Shown: positions 1 to 5,377, numbered from the stretch's first letter. The stretch is 5,377 bases of DNA from Sulfitobacter sp. (GCA_026421135.1 JAPKCR010000215.1:1-5377); one strand, 5' to 3'. Notes: generated by a model not told the origin, from the sequence alone. Numbers and translations are program-made.

Positions 1-566
1 AGGTCTTCCAGTTCTTCACGCATCCACTGCATGCCCATGCGTCCGGCAAGCGGTGCATAGATATCCATAGTTTCGCGGGCTTTTTGGCCTTGCTTATCGG
101 GGCGCATCGACTTGATCGTGCGCATATTGTGCAAGCGGTCGGCCAGCTTGACCAAAATCACCCGAAGGTCCTTGGACATCGCCATAAACAGCTTGCGGAA
201 ATTCTCGGCCTGTTTGGTTTCAGTCGAATTAAGCTGCAGATTTGTCAGCTTGGTGACGCCATCCACTAATTCTGCAACATCAACGCCAAATCTGTTTTCC
301 ACCTCGGCATAAGACGCCTTGGTGTCCTCGATCGTGTCGTGCAGCAATGCAGTAATGATCGTGGCATCATCCAGTTGCTGTTCAGTCAGGATCGCTGCAA
401 CAGAAACGGGGTGTGTGAAATAGGGCTCGCCTGAATGGCGATACTGCCCTTCATGCATCTTCTTGCCATAGTCATAGGCAAGACGGATATGTTCTTCGTT
501 GGATTTAGGGTTATAGGCGCGAACAAGCGCGACAAGATCGTCAGCCGTAATGTCGGCGGTGTTCAT
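1..566 (-). CDS. rel: RelA/SpoT-family (p)ppGpp synthetase/hydrolase, N-terminal part (runs off left edge)
   Basis: Predicted bifunctional enzyme that makes and degrades the alarmone (p)ppGpp in the cytoplasm (stringent response). Translation from the ATG at 566 gives 188 codons before the window ends, so the 3' part with the synthetase, TGS and ACT domains is outside. The visible part is the HD hydrolase domain: H52 in the FTHP motif, H76-D77 within HDTIEDT (76-82), and D143 in LADRLHNMRT (141-150). These metal-binding and catalytic positions are intact, unlike E. coli RelA where the domain is degenerate, so hydrolase activity is expected; synthetase activity cannot be judged here. The start lies 36 bases after the rpoZ stop, with a GAGG about 10 bases upstream as a weak ribosome site, so it is probably co-transcribed with rpoZ. 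Family assignment is very secure; naming it relA, spoT or rel is convention. Confidence 0.95.
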   Translation of the reverse strand, partial: MNTADITADDLVALVRAYNPKSNEEHIRLAYDYGKKMHEGQYRHSGEPYFTHPVSVAAILTEQQLDDATIITALLHDTIEDTKASYAEVENRFGVDVAELVDGVTKLTNLQLNSTETKQAENFRKLFMAMSKDLRVILVKLADRLHNMRTIKSMRPDKQGQKARETMDIYAPLAGRMGMQWMREELED

Positions 567-602
567 GCCTGTTCTGCCTCATTGCCCCGAAGGGCGCGGG
601 TC

Positions 603-956
603 TTAGCCCTGCCCTTGCGCTGCCATAAGCTGCCGCAGCAACATCTCTTCGGACATGCTGTCTTCTTCCGGCTTGTCCTGTTCTGCTCCCATAAGCAACG
701 CCATTGCGTCCTCTTCGGGCTCATCAACTTCGATCTGGTTCTGATTGCTTTCAATCAGACGCTCGCGCAGATCATCGGCAGACTGCGTCTCATCCGCGAT
801 TTCGCGCAGGGAAACGACGGGGTTTTTGTCATTGTCGCGGTCAACTGTAACAGGCGAACCTGCTGCAATTTCACGGGCACGGTGCGCTGCAAGCATAACA
901 AGCTCGAACCGGTTTGGAACTTTGTCCACACAATCTTCAACGGTGACGCGGGCCAT
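603..956 (-). CDS. rpoZ: DNA-directed RNA polymerase omega subunit
   Basis: A 117-residue omega subunit, which binds the beta' subunit and aids RNA polymerase assembly. It begins [13 protein letters not shown] and continues with the conserved [15 protein letters not shown] (17-30) and [12 protein letters not shown] (45-56) blocks. The MAR start is the element that contributes to ppGpp site 1 between omega and beta' in E. coli, which fits the neighbouring Rel gene. The ATG at 956 is preferred over an in-frame TTG at 968 because GGAG lies 6 bases before the ATG and the family starts MARVT. The C-terminal 40 residues are acidic and Met/Leu-rich, with two PEED motifs (80-83 and 96-99), each followed by a hydrophobic stretch; E. 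coli omega is shorter (about 91 residues). It sits 69 bases after folK and 36 before the Rel gene in a leftward cluster. Confidence 0.96.
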   Translation of the reverse strand: MARVTVEDCVDKVPNRFELVMLAAHRAREIAAGSPVTVDRDNDKNPVVSLREIADETQSADDLRERLIESNQNQIEVDEPEEDAMALLMGAEQDKPEEDSMSEEMLLRQLMAAQGQG

Positions 957-999
957 AGGATGCTCCAATCATGAATGCTGCAAGAAGCCGTCTATTTAG

Positions 1000-1027
1000 A
1001 AGCCCTTTGCGAGATTTACAAGGGCTT
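1000..1027 (-). terminator. Inverted repeat at the folK 3' end, possible weak terminator or attenuator
   Basis: Perfect 8-base arms (AAGCCCTT at 1000-1007 and AAGGGCTT at 1020-1027) are separated by 12 bases, and the right arm overlaps the folK stop codon. Read leftward, the hairpin is followed by CTAAATAG, not a real T-tract, so it would be a weak intrinsic terminator at best. It may instead reduce read-through from folK into rpoZ or protect the folK mRNA end. The repeat is directly visible; the function is inferred. Confidence 0.3.
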
Positions 1028-1628
1028 ATTCAGACGGTCTAACATCGTCCCTATCCTGTTGCGGCAGGTCATTCAACATCTGCAAAACGGTCTTTTTCAA
1101 TATAGGATGAAGCCAGTCCGGCGCAATTTCAGCCATAGGAACCAGAACGAACGCCCTGTCTTGTAGTCGAGGATGCGGGAGAATCAGCTGTTCCGGTGTC
1201 TGGCGCATTTGTTCTTTCAGCGACAACGTGCGCCAGTGATTCTGTGTTGCGACGTCAGGATGAACCGTGTCTCCAACCGCTAAAAGATCCAGATCGACAG
1301 TCCGCGCCCCCCACCGAACAGTGCGTTCGCGTCCAAGACTGGCTTCGATCTCGTGCAATATCTGTAAAATTTTCGCGCACGGCAAACTTGACTCAAATAC
1401 AACCACAGCATTAGTGTAATCTGTCCCTGATCCCGCGGGGAAAGCAGGATTAATATACAACCTGCTTGTTGCTTGAATTCTAAGTCCTTTATTTTCTATC
1501 ATTTGCATCGCGCGCGTGACAGTCGCACCGGGACCGCCCGCAACCGATGATTGATTACTTCCTAAGGCCACCAGTACAGCTTTTTGCTGCTCAGCCTTGG
1601 TCGTCTCAGATTTACGGTTGTTTCTCAC
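1026..1628 (-). CDS. folK: 2-amino-4-hydroxy-6-hydroxymethyldihydropteridine pyrophosphokinase (HPPK)
   Basis: Cytoplasmic enzyme of folate biosynthesis that transfers pyrophosphate from ATP to 6-hydroxymethyl-7,8-dihydropterin, just before dihydropteroate synthase. The 200-residue product has the N-terminal VLVALGSN block (18-25), the family signature RWGARTVDLDLL (105-116) with the Mg-binding pair D112 and D114, and the substrate/ATP-binding LPHPRLQDRAFVLVP block (150-164). I chose the GTG at 1628: GAGG lies 6-7 bases upstream of it, while the TTG at 1643, five codons earlier, has no well-placed ribosome site. The product is longer than E. coli FolK (about 159 residues), with a charged 16-residue N-terminal extension and an insertion before LPHPRL, as I recall for alphaproteobacterial versions. 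It is the first gene of the leftward folK-rpoZ-rel cluster. The C-terminal tail (190-200) is acidic and probably unstructured. Confidence 0.94.
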   Translation of the reverse strand: MRNNRKSETTKAEQQKAVLVALGSNQSSVAGGPGATVTRAMQMIENKGLRIQATSRLYINPAFPAGSGTDYTNAVVVFESSLPCAKILQILHEIEASLGRERTVRWGARTVDLDLLAVGDTVHPDVATQNHWRTLSLKEQMRQTPEQLILPHPRLQDRAFVLVPMAEIAPDWLHPILKKTVLQMLNDLPQQDRDDVRPSE

Positions 1629-1649
1629 TTGCGACCTCGTCAAAATTGA

Positions 1650-1664
1650 TTAGGGGTTCCCTAA
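1650..1664. promoter_or_regulatory. Perfect 6-3-6 palindrome upstream of folK (operator-like)
   Basis: TTAGGG (1650-1655) and CCCTAA (1659-1664) are perfect inverted arms around GTT. The repeat lies 21 bases before the folK GTG start, probably in its 5' leader or just downstream of its promoter, and is followed by GGG, giving a competing CCCT-A-AGGG pairing. It could be a small hairpin in the folK leader or a regulator-binding site. No known consensus is recognised. Confidence 0.35.
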
Positions 1665-1680
1665 GGGTAAGATTTTTTAG

Positions 1681-1709
1681 TTGAATTTTTCAGTTATAAG
1701 AACTGTATT
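1681..1709 (+). promoter_or_regulatory. Candidate sigma70-type promoter for the NYN-domain gene
   Basis: TTGAAT (1681-1686) and TGTATT (1704-1709) are spaced by 17 bases, each matching the sigma70 consensus at 4 of 6 positions, 55 bases upstream of the ATG at 1765. The spacer contains CAGTT-ATAAG-AACTG (1691-1705), a perfect 5-5-5 inverted repeat that could be an operator. The surrounding sequence is strikingly AT-rich compared with the genes. Support is by position and weak consensus only. Confidence 0.3.
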
Positions 1710-1728
1710 CCGTGGCATAGTGCGTCAA
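1702..1728 (-). promoter_or_regulatory. Candidate promoter for the folK-rpoZ-rel cluster
   Basis: On the minus strand TTGACG (1728-1723, 5 of 6 consensus) is followed after only 15 bases by TACAGT (1707-1702, 4 of 6). The -35 match is good but the spacer is short, so this is tentative. Its -10 overlaps the -10 of the proposed rightward promoter, so if both are real, polymerase could not occupy both at once. Confidence 0.25.
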
Positions 1729-1764
1729 AATTTATTTTAATAAGCGAATTAATAAGGTCCTCAG

Positions 1765-2310
1765 ATGTTTTATAAAGACGAGCGATTAGCACTATTTATA
1801 GATGGGTCGAACCTTTACGCGGCCGCGAAAAGCCTTGGCTTCGATATCGACTATAAACTACTGCGAACAGAATTCATGCGCCGCGGCAAGCTGCTGCGCG
1901 CCTTCTATTACACAGCGTTACTTGAAAACGAAGAATACTCGCCCATTCGCCCGCTAGTCGACTGGCTGAACTACAATGGCTTTACGATGGTGACCAAGCC
2001 CGCCAAAGAATACACGGACAGCATGGGCCGCCGCAAAGTCAAAGGCAACATGGACATTGAACTGGCGGTTGATGCCATGGAACTAGCACCCCATCTGGAC
2101 CATATCGTGATCTTTTCCGGCGACGGTGATTTCCGTCCGCTGGTCGAAAGCCTGCAACGTCAAGGTGTGCGTGTATCAGTTGTTAGTACGATCCGCAGCC
2201 AGCCCCCCATGATCTCGGACGATCTGCGCCGCCAAGTGGATAACTTTATCGAATTGGAAGACCTGCGTGACGTGATCGGTCGCCCACCACGCGCACCCAA
2301 CGACGAGTGA
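1765..2310 (+). CDS. NYN domain (LabA/DUF88-type, PIN-like) protein, putative ribonuclease
   Basis: A 181-residue cytoplasmic protein made almost entirely of one NYN domain, a PIN-like fold associated with metal-dependent RNA cleavage; the bacterial LabA/DUF88 branch is mostly uncharacterised. Diagnostic acidic motifs are present in order: FIDGSNLY (11-18) with D13, KGNMDIELAVDAM (93-105) with D97 and D103, and FSGDGDFRPLVE (117-128) with D120 and D122. The fold ends with a conserved GVRVSVVS strand (134-141) and a DDLRRQVDNFIELEDL segment (152-167). No membrane segment, signal peptide or extra RNA-binding domain is seen. The ATG at 1765 has AAGG 7 bases upstream, and the first codons are AT-rich, which may help initiation. 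It stands alone, divergent from folK and separated from ispH by 281 bases. The RNA target is unknown; nuclease activity is inferred from family residues. Confidence 0.88.
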   Translation: MFYKDERLALFIDGSNLYAAAKSLGFDIDYKLLRTEFMRRGKLLRAFYYTALLENEEYSPIRPLVDWLNYNGFTMVTKPAKEYTDSMGRRKVKGNMDIELAVDAMELAPHLDHIVIFSGDGDFRPLVESLQRQGVRVSVVSTIRSQPPMISDDLRRQVDNFIELEDLRDVIGRPPRAPNDE

Positions 2311-2362
2311 TCGCCGCGAAAAAAACCCGCGGCACCTGCAAAGCAGGCGAAGCGGGCGATCA
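2308..2362. repeat. Compound inverted repeat able to form a three-way junction, overlapping the NYN stop codon
   Basis: Outer 8-base perfect arms (TGATCGCC at 2308-2315, GGCGATCA at 2355-2362) enclose two smaller inverted repeats: CCGCG/CGCGG (2314-2318 and 2328-2332) and CCTGC-AAA-GCAGG (2335-2347). The left outer arm begins with the NYN TGA stop. CCCGC/GCGGG pairing (2326-2330 with 2352-2356) is an alternative that excludes parts of the first fold. On the plus strand it probably marks the 3' end of the NYN mRNA, but the nearest T-rich stretch (2371-2379) is about 9 bases beyond, so ordinary intrinsic termination in that direction is doubtful. Confidence 0.6.
2319..2356 (-). terminator. Strong intrinsic terminator oriented for leftward (minus-strand) transcription
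   Basis: Read on the minus strand, the stem is CCCGC, two paired bases after a 2x2 internal loop, then CCTGC-TTT-GCAGG and back to GCGGG, followed immediately by seven T residues (A2319-A2325 on the plus strand). That is a textbook hairpin plus T-tract. No minus-strand gene lies to its right in the window up to 2591, so its apparent role is to stop antisense transcription heading into the NYN gene, or to end an unannotated minus-strand RNA. Confidence 0.6.
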
Positions 2363-2378
2363 TACTGAAATTATTTTT

Positions 2379-2403
2379 ATGCAGTTTGAAATTAACACTG
2401 CAT
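2379..2403. promoter_or_regulatory. 7-11-7 perfect palindrome between the NYN gene and ispH
   Basis: ATGCAGT (2379-2385) and ACTGCAT (2397-2403) are perfect inverted arms around 11 AT-rich bases. The arm spacing would suit a dimeric helix-turn-helix regulator, but no consensus is recognised. There is no T-tract after either side in the right direction, so a terminator is unlikely. It lies about 30 bases upstream of the proposed ispH -35 element. Confidence 0.35.
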
Positions 2404-2431
2404 TAACTTCATAACATATTTTGCGATTCGT

Positions 2432-2461
2432 TTGACCCCTTTTTTTGGGGGAAAATAGAAT
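2432..2461 (+). promoter_or_regulatory. Predicted sigma70 promoter for the ispH operon
   Basis: TTGACC (2432-2437, 5 of 6) and TAGAAT (2456-2461, 5 of 6) are spaced by 18 bases, the best promoter match in the window. The start site should be near 2468, giving an mRNA leader of about 124 bases before ispH. The spacer holds CCCC-T7-GGGG (2436-2450), a run that could bend DNA or form a small hairpin. In the leader (2462-2579) I see no riboswitch, strong hairpin or upstream reading frame with a ribosome site. Confidence 0.55.
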
Positions 2462-2579
2462 GACTAGCAAACAGCCCCCATCATCAGACGTCATGCCGCC
2501 ATAATAGATTGGCCGTTTGAACTGCCATCTCTGCTGGTCTGGACCATTGCGCCCTCAACACTTATCTAGACAGCAAGCC

Positions 2580-2585
2580 AAGGAG
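2580..2585 (+). promoter_or_regulatory. Ribosome binding site of ispH
   Basis: AAGGAG, an almost full Shine-Dalgarno sequence, lies 6 bases before the ATG at 2592. It decides the ispH start and rules out the TTG at 2517, whose 25-residue extension would be unlike the family. Confidence 0.85.
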
Positions 2586-2591
2586 CCAGAC

Positions 2592-3542
2592 ATGTCAAAA
2601 GCCCCCCTGACCCTTTATCTTGCTGCCCCGCGCGGATTTTGCGCAGGCGTAGATCGCGCCATTAAGATCGTCGAAATGGCGCTCGATAAATGGGGGGCAC
2701 CAGTCTATGTGCGGCACGAAATCGTGCACAATAAATTCGTGGTTGATGGCCTGCGGGACAAAGGGGCCATCTTCGTCGAAGAGCTGTCGGAATGCCCCGA
2801 TGACCGGCCGGTGATCTTTTCAGCGCACGGTGTTCCAAAGTCCGTTCCCAATGCCGCCCAAGCCCGCAACATGATCTATGTCGATGCCACCTGCCCCCTC
2901 GTCAGCAAGGTCCACATCGAGGCGCAACGTCATGCAGATGCGGGCCTTCAGATGATTATGATCGGTCATGAGGGGCATCCGGAAACTGTAGGAACGATGG
3001 GTCAGTTGCCCGAGGGCGAGGTGCTGCTGGTGGAAACCCCGCAGGACGTAGCCAAGGTTGAGGTGCGCGACCCGCAAAAGCTGGCATATGTGACGCAAAC
3101 CACACTTAGCATCGACGACACGGCCGACATCGTTGCGGCCCTGAACGCGCGTTTTCCTGCCATCGTCGGGCCGCACAAAGAAGACATATGCTATGCCACG
3201 ACAAACCGCCAAGAAGCCGTCAAGGCTATGGCCCCGAAATGCGATGCAATGCTGGTCGTTGGTGCTCCGAACTCAAGCAATTCCAAACGGCTGGTTGAAG
3301 TCGGTTCGCGCGCCGGCTGTTCCTATGCACAGCTTGTTCAACGCGCCGACGACATTGACTGGCGCGCGCTAGACGGGATCAAAAGCATCGGGATCACTGC
3401 CGGCGCTTCGGCCCCCGAAGTTCTGATCAACGAGGTGATCGATGCCTTTAAGTCCCGCTACGATGTCACCGAAGAGCTGGTGGAAACCGCGATCGAGAAT
3501 GTAGAATTCAAAGTGCCCCGCGTCCTTCGAGTGCCCGCATGA
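2592..3542 (+). CDS. ispH: 4-hydroxy-3-methylbut-2-enyl diphosphate reductase (HMBPP reductase)
   Basis: Last enzyme of the MEP isoprenoid pathway: a cytoplasmic iron-sulfur protein that reduces HMBPP to isopentenyl and dimethylallyl diphosphate. The 316-residue product matches the usual length. All expected residues are visible: cluster ligands C17 ([11 protein letters not shown]), C101 (DATCPLV) and C200 ([10 protein letters not shown]); histidines H46, H79 and H129; catalytic E131 in GHEGHPET (125-132); T171 in TQTTLS; N227 and S228-S229 in [12 protein letters not shown] (223-234); and S273 in ITAGASAPE (268-276). These match substrate-binding positions known from E. coli IspH. The gene has the strongest ribosome site in the window and its own predicted promoter, so it leads the operon. 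Its TGA overlaps the next gene's start in ATGA, suggesting translational coupling. Assignment is secure. Confidence 0.97.
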   Translation: MSKAPLTLYLAAPRGFCAGVDRAIKIVEMALDKWGAPVYVRHEIVHNKFVVDGLRDKGAIFVEELSECPDDRPVIFSAHGVPKSVPNAAQARNMIYVDATCPLVSKVHIEAQRHADAGLQMIMIGHEGHPETVGTMGQLPEGEVLLVETPQDVAKVEVRDPQKLAYVTQTTLSIDDTADIVAALNARFPAIVGPHKEDICYATTNRQEAVKAMAPKCDAMLVVGAPNSSNSKRLVEVGSRAGCSYAQLVQRADDIDWRALDGIKSIGITAGASAPEVLINEVIDAFKSRYDVTEELVETAIENVEFKVPRVLRVPA

Positions 3543-3991
3543 TGACCATTCCCCGCGCCCCCCTCGTGTTGGGCCTTGCCGGGTTGACCCCATTCGTCTG
3601 GGGTGCCCTGACTGTAGTGAACGAGCCACTAGCAACATGGGCCGCAGAAAACTTGGGCGGGCGTTTTGTTGGACCCTATATCCAGCTTTTCTATGGCGCT
3701 GTGATACTGTCCTTTATGTCTGGCGTATTGTGGGGTTTCGCAACCAAAGCTGATGGCGCGCGGGCGGCGACGGGATATACCCTTGCTGTCATCCCGGCAC
3801 TTTGGGCGTTTTTCATGACCGGTGGTGGCCCAGTGGGGGCTGGCATGAACCTGATGTTTGGTTTCGTGGGTTTGCTAGGGTTGGACTTCGCTTTCTGGCG
3901 GTGGGGGTTAGCCCCTGACTGGTGGATGAAACTGCGCGTGTTGCTAACGGTAATCGTTTTGATCTGCCTCGCTACGGGTGTCTTTTTGTGA
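3539..3991 (+). CDS. DUF3429 family integral membrane protein
   Basis: A 150-residue hydrophobic protein, recognised from memory as DUF3429; the molecular function is unknown. About five membrane segments can be drawn, roughly at residues 8-27, 47-67, 79-94, 100-119 and 131-149. Conserved-looking features are [11 protein letters not shown] (12-22), the [15 protein letters not shown] block (52-66) and the tryptophan-rich [13 protein letters not shown] stretch (117-129). There is no cleavable signal peptide, so insertion is probably by the first segment. Translation starts at the ATG at 3539, which overlaps the ispH stop by 4 bases; a second ATG follows at once at 3542. No strong ribosome site precedes it, consistent with coupling to ispH. 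The end overlaps the methyltransferase start in GTGA. Coding status is supported by length, overlaps and membrane topology; family confidence is moderate to good. Confidence 0.82.
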   Translation: MMTIPRAPLVLGLAGLTPFVWGALTVVNEPLATWAAENLGGRFVGPYIQLFYGAVILSFMSGVLWGFATKADGARAATGYTLAVIPALWAFFMTGGGPVGAGMNLMFGFVGLLGLDFAFWRWGLAPDWWMKLRVLLTVIVLICLATGVFL

Positions 3992-4581
3992 GCGATCCAG
4001 AAACCCTTGGCGTTTATGCCACCAAGGCGCAGGAATATGCGGATGTCACCCGGAAACTTACCAATGATCCACAGCTGCAGGCGTTTATTGACGCCGTTAA
4101 ACCGGGTGGGACCGTTTTGGATCTGGGATGTGGTCCGGGCATAGCGGCGCAAAAGATGGCGCGTGCAGGTCTCATGGTCACCGCAATTGACCCAGTACCG
4201 GAAATGATCGAACTCGCGTCACAATACGAAGGCGTTACCGCCAAGGTAGCCAGCTTTGATGATCTGACGGGCACCAATCTTTACGATGGGATATGGGCCA
4301 ACTTCAGCTTGCTGCATGCGCAGCGCTGCGACATCCCGCGCCACCTGTCAAACATCGCAAAGGCCCTGCGCCCCAATGGCGTATTTCATATCGGCGTGAA
4401 AACGGGTACCGGATCAAGTCGGGATTCGCTTGGCAGGCTTTACACCTACTTTACGCCAGACGAATTGACGGGTCTGTTGGCCGATGCTGGCCTGATTGTG
4501 AAAGAGCAGTCAAAAGGAAGCGATAAGGGGCTGGACGGCACCATCGCAGACTGGGTATGCCTGCGCGCATGGCGAAGCTGA
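3988..4581 (+). CDS. Class I SAM-dependent methyltransferase, substrate unknown
   Basis: A 197-residue soluble protein with a Rossmann-type methyltransferase fold. Motif I is VLDLGCGPG (43-51), the SAM-binding glycine loop; D68 in TAIDPV fits the acidic residue that binds the SAM ribose; ASFDDL (88-93) fits the adenine-contacting region; [12 protein letters not shown] (99-110) and [12 protein letters not shown] (127-138) complete the core of the UbiE/Methyltransf_11/25-like group. The GTG at 3988 is chosen because it overlaps the previous stop (GTGA) and gives a start of the form SDPETLGVY; an upstream ATG at 3922 would overlap the membrane gene by 70 bases. The last 13 bases overlap rnhA. 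Targets could be a small molecule, tRNA or protein; nothing in the sequence decides this. Confidence 0.87.
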   Translation: MSDPETLGVYATKAQEYADVTRKLTNDPQLQAFIDAVKPGGTVLDLGCGPGIAAQKMARAGLMVTAIDPVPEMIELASQYEGVTAKVASFDDLTGTNLYDGIWANFSLLHAQRCDIPRHLSNIAKALRPNGVFHIGVKTGTGSSRDSLGRLYTYFTPDELTGLLADAGLIVKEQSKGSDKGLDGTIADWVCLRAWRS

Positions 4582-5024
4582 CTGCATATACCGATGGGGC
4601 CTGTTCAGGTAATCCCGGCCCCGGCGGCTGGGGCGTGCTGATGCGCGCGACCGAAGGCGGCAAAATCATCAAAGAGCGTGAGCTTAAGGGCGGCGAACCT
4701 AACACCACCAATAACCGGATGGAGTTGATGGCTGCCATCAGCGCGCTAGAGGCATTGGCCCGCTCGACCGAAATTACAATCGTTACCGACAGCAACTATG
4801 TCAAAAATGGTATCACCGGCTGGATCTTTGGCTGGAAGAAAAACGGTTGGAAGAACGCCGCGAAAAAGCCCGTAAAGAACGCCGAACTTTGGCAGCGCCT
4901 GGATGCTGCTAACGCAAGTCACAAAGTGACGTGGGAATGGGTCAAGGGACACGCCGGTCATCCTGAGAATGAACGTGCCGATGAATTGGCGAGGGCGGGC
5001 ATGGCCCCCTTCAAAAACAAATGA
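4569..5024 (+). CDS. rnhA: Ribonuclease HI
   Basis: Cleaves the RNA strand of RNA:DNA hybrids, removing R-loops and helping to remove Okazaki primers. The 151-residue protein is close to the E. coli length (155). The DEDD catalytic set is intact: D9 in [16 protein letters not shown] (7-22), E52 in [12 protein letters not shown] (46-57), D74 in IVTDSNYV (71-78) and D138 in NERADELA (134-141). H128 in [15 protein letters not shown] (124-138) matches E. coli H124. The Trp/Lys-rich segment 85-105 is the basic handle region that grips the hybrid. The start is uncertain: ATG at 4569 gives [10 protein letters not shown], similar to relatives, while ATG at 4557 adds four residues; neither has a clear ribosome site. 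It overlaps the methyltransferase by 13 bases and its TGA is shared with the next gene's ATGA, so translation is probably coupled. Confidence 0.96.
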   Translation: MAKLTAYTDGACSGNPGPGGWGVLMRATEGGKIIKERELKGGEPNTTNNRMELMAAISALEALARSTEITIVTDSNYVKNGITGWIFGWKKNGWKNAAKKPVKNAELWQRLDAANASHKVTWEWVKGHAGHPENERADELARAGMAPFKNK

Positions 5025-5377
5025 GTCTTATTAGCCTTCTCGACTACGCGGCCGTTCTGGTCTTTGCGATCACCGGTGCTTTGGTGGCCAGTCGCGCCCA
5101 GCTTGATCTGGTAGGATTTGCGTTTATCGCATGCCTGACCGCCTTGGGTGGCGGAACGCTGCGCGACCTGTTGCTGGACCGCAATCCGATATTCTGGATC
5201 GACAACCCGGCCTATTTAGGAGTTGCAGCCTTTGCGGCGATGGTGGTTTTCTTCACCGCGCATCTGCTTGAAAGCCGGTATCGCACCTTGATCTGGCTGG
5301 ACAGCTTTGCCCTCGCGGTCGCTGTGGCTGCGGGTGCAGGAGTGGCGTTTTCCTTGGATCAGTCTCCGACCATCGTG
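5021..5377 (+). CDS. TRIC/UPF0126-family membrane protein, N-terminal part (runs off right edge)
   Basis: Bacterial membrane protein of the UPF0126 (YadS/YicG-like, 'glycine transporter' Pfam domain) family, related to trimeric intracellular cation channels. The first 119 residues are in the window; the family is usually about 200 residues, so the C-terminal part lies outside. Hydrophobic segments fall near residues 5-24, 29-50, 64-82 and 89-110. The family hallmark [10 protein letters not shown] (43-52), with the triple glycine and RD pair, is present after the second segment, and DNP (61-63) follows. The ATG at 5021 forms an ATGA overlap with the rnhA stop and no strong ribosome site precedes it, which suggests coupling. 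In this family two three-helix repeats are expected, with the second copy starting near [16 protein letters not shown] (90-105). The transported ion or solute cannot be told from sequence. Confidence 0.88.
   Translation, partial: MSLISLLDYAAVLVFAITGALVASRAQLDLVGFAFIACLTALGGGTLRDLLLDRNPIFWIDNPAYLGVAAFAAMVVFFTAHLLESRYRTLIWLDSFALAVAVAAGAGVAFSLDQSPTIV

Noticed and set aside
435..974. A 179-codon rightward open frame
   Set aside because: It lies antisense to rpoZ and the Rel gene, both firmly identified; its translation is Cys/His/Arg-rich without a recognisable domain and it has no ribosome site.
1442..1467. Inverted repeat AAGCAGG-N12-CCTGCTT within folK
   Set aside because: It lies inside conserved coding sequence, has no T-tract, and is explained by the codons; its likeness to the CCTGC/GCAGG stem at 2335-2347 is probably chance.
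1713..1727. Possible sigma54 promoter (TGGCAT followed by a GC element)
   Set aside because: The downstream element lacks the expected TTGC-type core at the right spacing.
2493..2504. Mini reading frame ATG-CCG-CCA-TAA in the ispH leader as a regulatory upstream ORF
   Set aside because: It has only three codons, no ribosome site before it and no accompanying attenuator hairpin.
2517..2591. Extended ispH start at the TTG at 2517
   Set aside because: The extra 25 residues are unlike the family, and AAGGAG directs initiation at 2592.
2820..3212. A 130-codon leftward open frame inside ispH
   Set aside because: It is fully antisense to a well-conserved enzyme gene; the open frame follows from ispH codon bias.
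3691..4152. A 153-codon leftward open frame across the DUF3429/methyltransferase junction
   Set aside because: It is antisense to two overlapping genes with clear family features; the product resembles no domain and looks like a reading-frame shadow.

Overview
The window looks like chromosomal DNA of an alphaproteobacterium, most likely of the Rhodobacteraceae/Roseobacter group. This is inferred from protein character (an omega subunit with a long acidic tail, RelA/SpoT right behind rpoZ, FolK with an N-terminal extension), GC-rich genes with AT-rich intergenic gaps, and gene order as I remember it for that group. No database search was possible. There are no rRNA or tRNA genes, CRISPR arrays, insertion sequences or phage genes.

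Layout. Positions 1-1628 hold a leftward (minus-strand) cluster in the order folK, rpoZ, RelA/SpoT homologue. The last gene runs off the left edge, leaving about 188 N-terminal residues with an intact HD hydrolase domain. Positions 1629-1764 are an AT-rich divergent promoter region with two small perfect inverted repeats. A single rightward gene follows (1765-2310), encoding a NYN/LabA-type (PIN-like) putative ribonuclease. The 281-base gap 2311-2591 holds a compound inverted-repeat structure whose terminator polarity faces the minus strand, a 7-11-7 palindrome, and a good sigma70-like promoter. From 2592 a tightly overlapping rightward operon runs to the right edge: ispH, a DUF3429 membrane protein, a class I SAM methyltransferase, rnhA, and the N-terminal part of a TRIC/UPF0126 membrane protein. 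All four junctions overlap (4, 4, 13 and 3-4 bases), which suggests one co-translated mRNA.

How the genes work together. The left cluster links folate synthesis (FolK) to the stringent response: omega forms part of a ppGpp-binding site on RNA polymerase, and the Rel enzyme makes or degrades ppGpp. The right operon joins isoprenoid precursor synthesis (IspH, end of the MEP pathway) to RNA:DNA hybrid removal (RNase HI) and three poorly characterised proteins. These partners have no obvious shared pathway.

I found no convincing undescribed system. The genes are mostly conserved housekeeping types with intact active-site residues. The less explained material is in the two intergenic regions: a strong-looking minus-strand terminator with no minus-strand gene feeding it, a CCCC-T7-GGGG hairpin inside the ispH promoter spacer, and operator-like palindromes.
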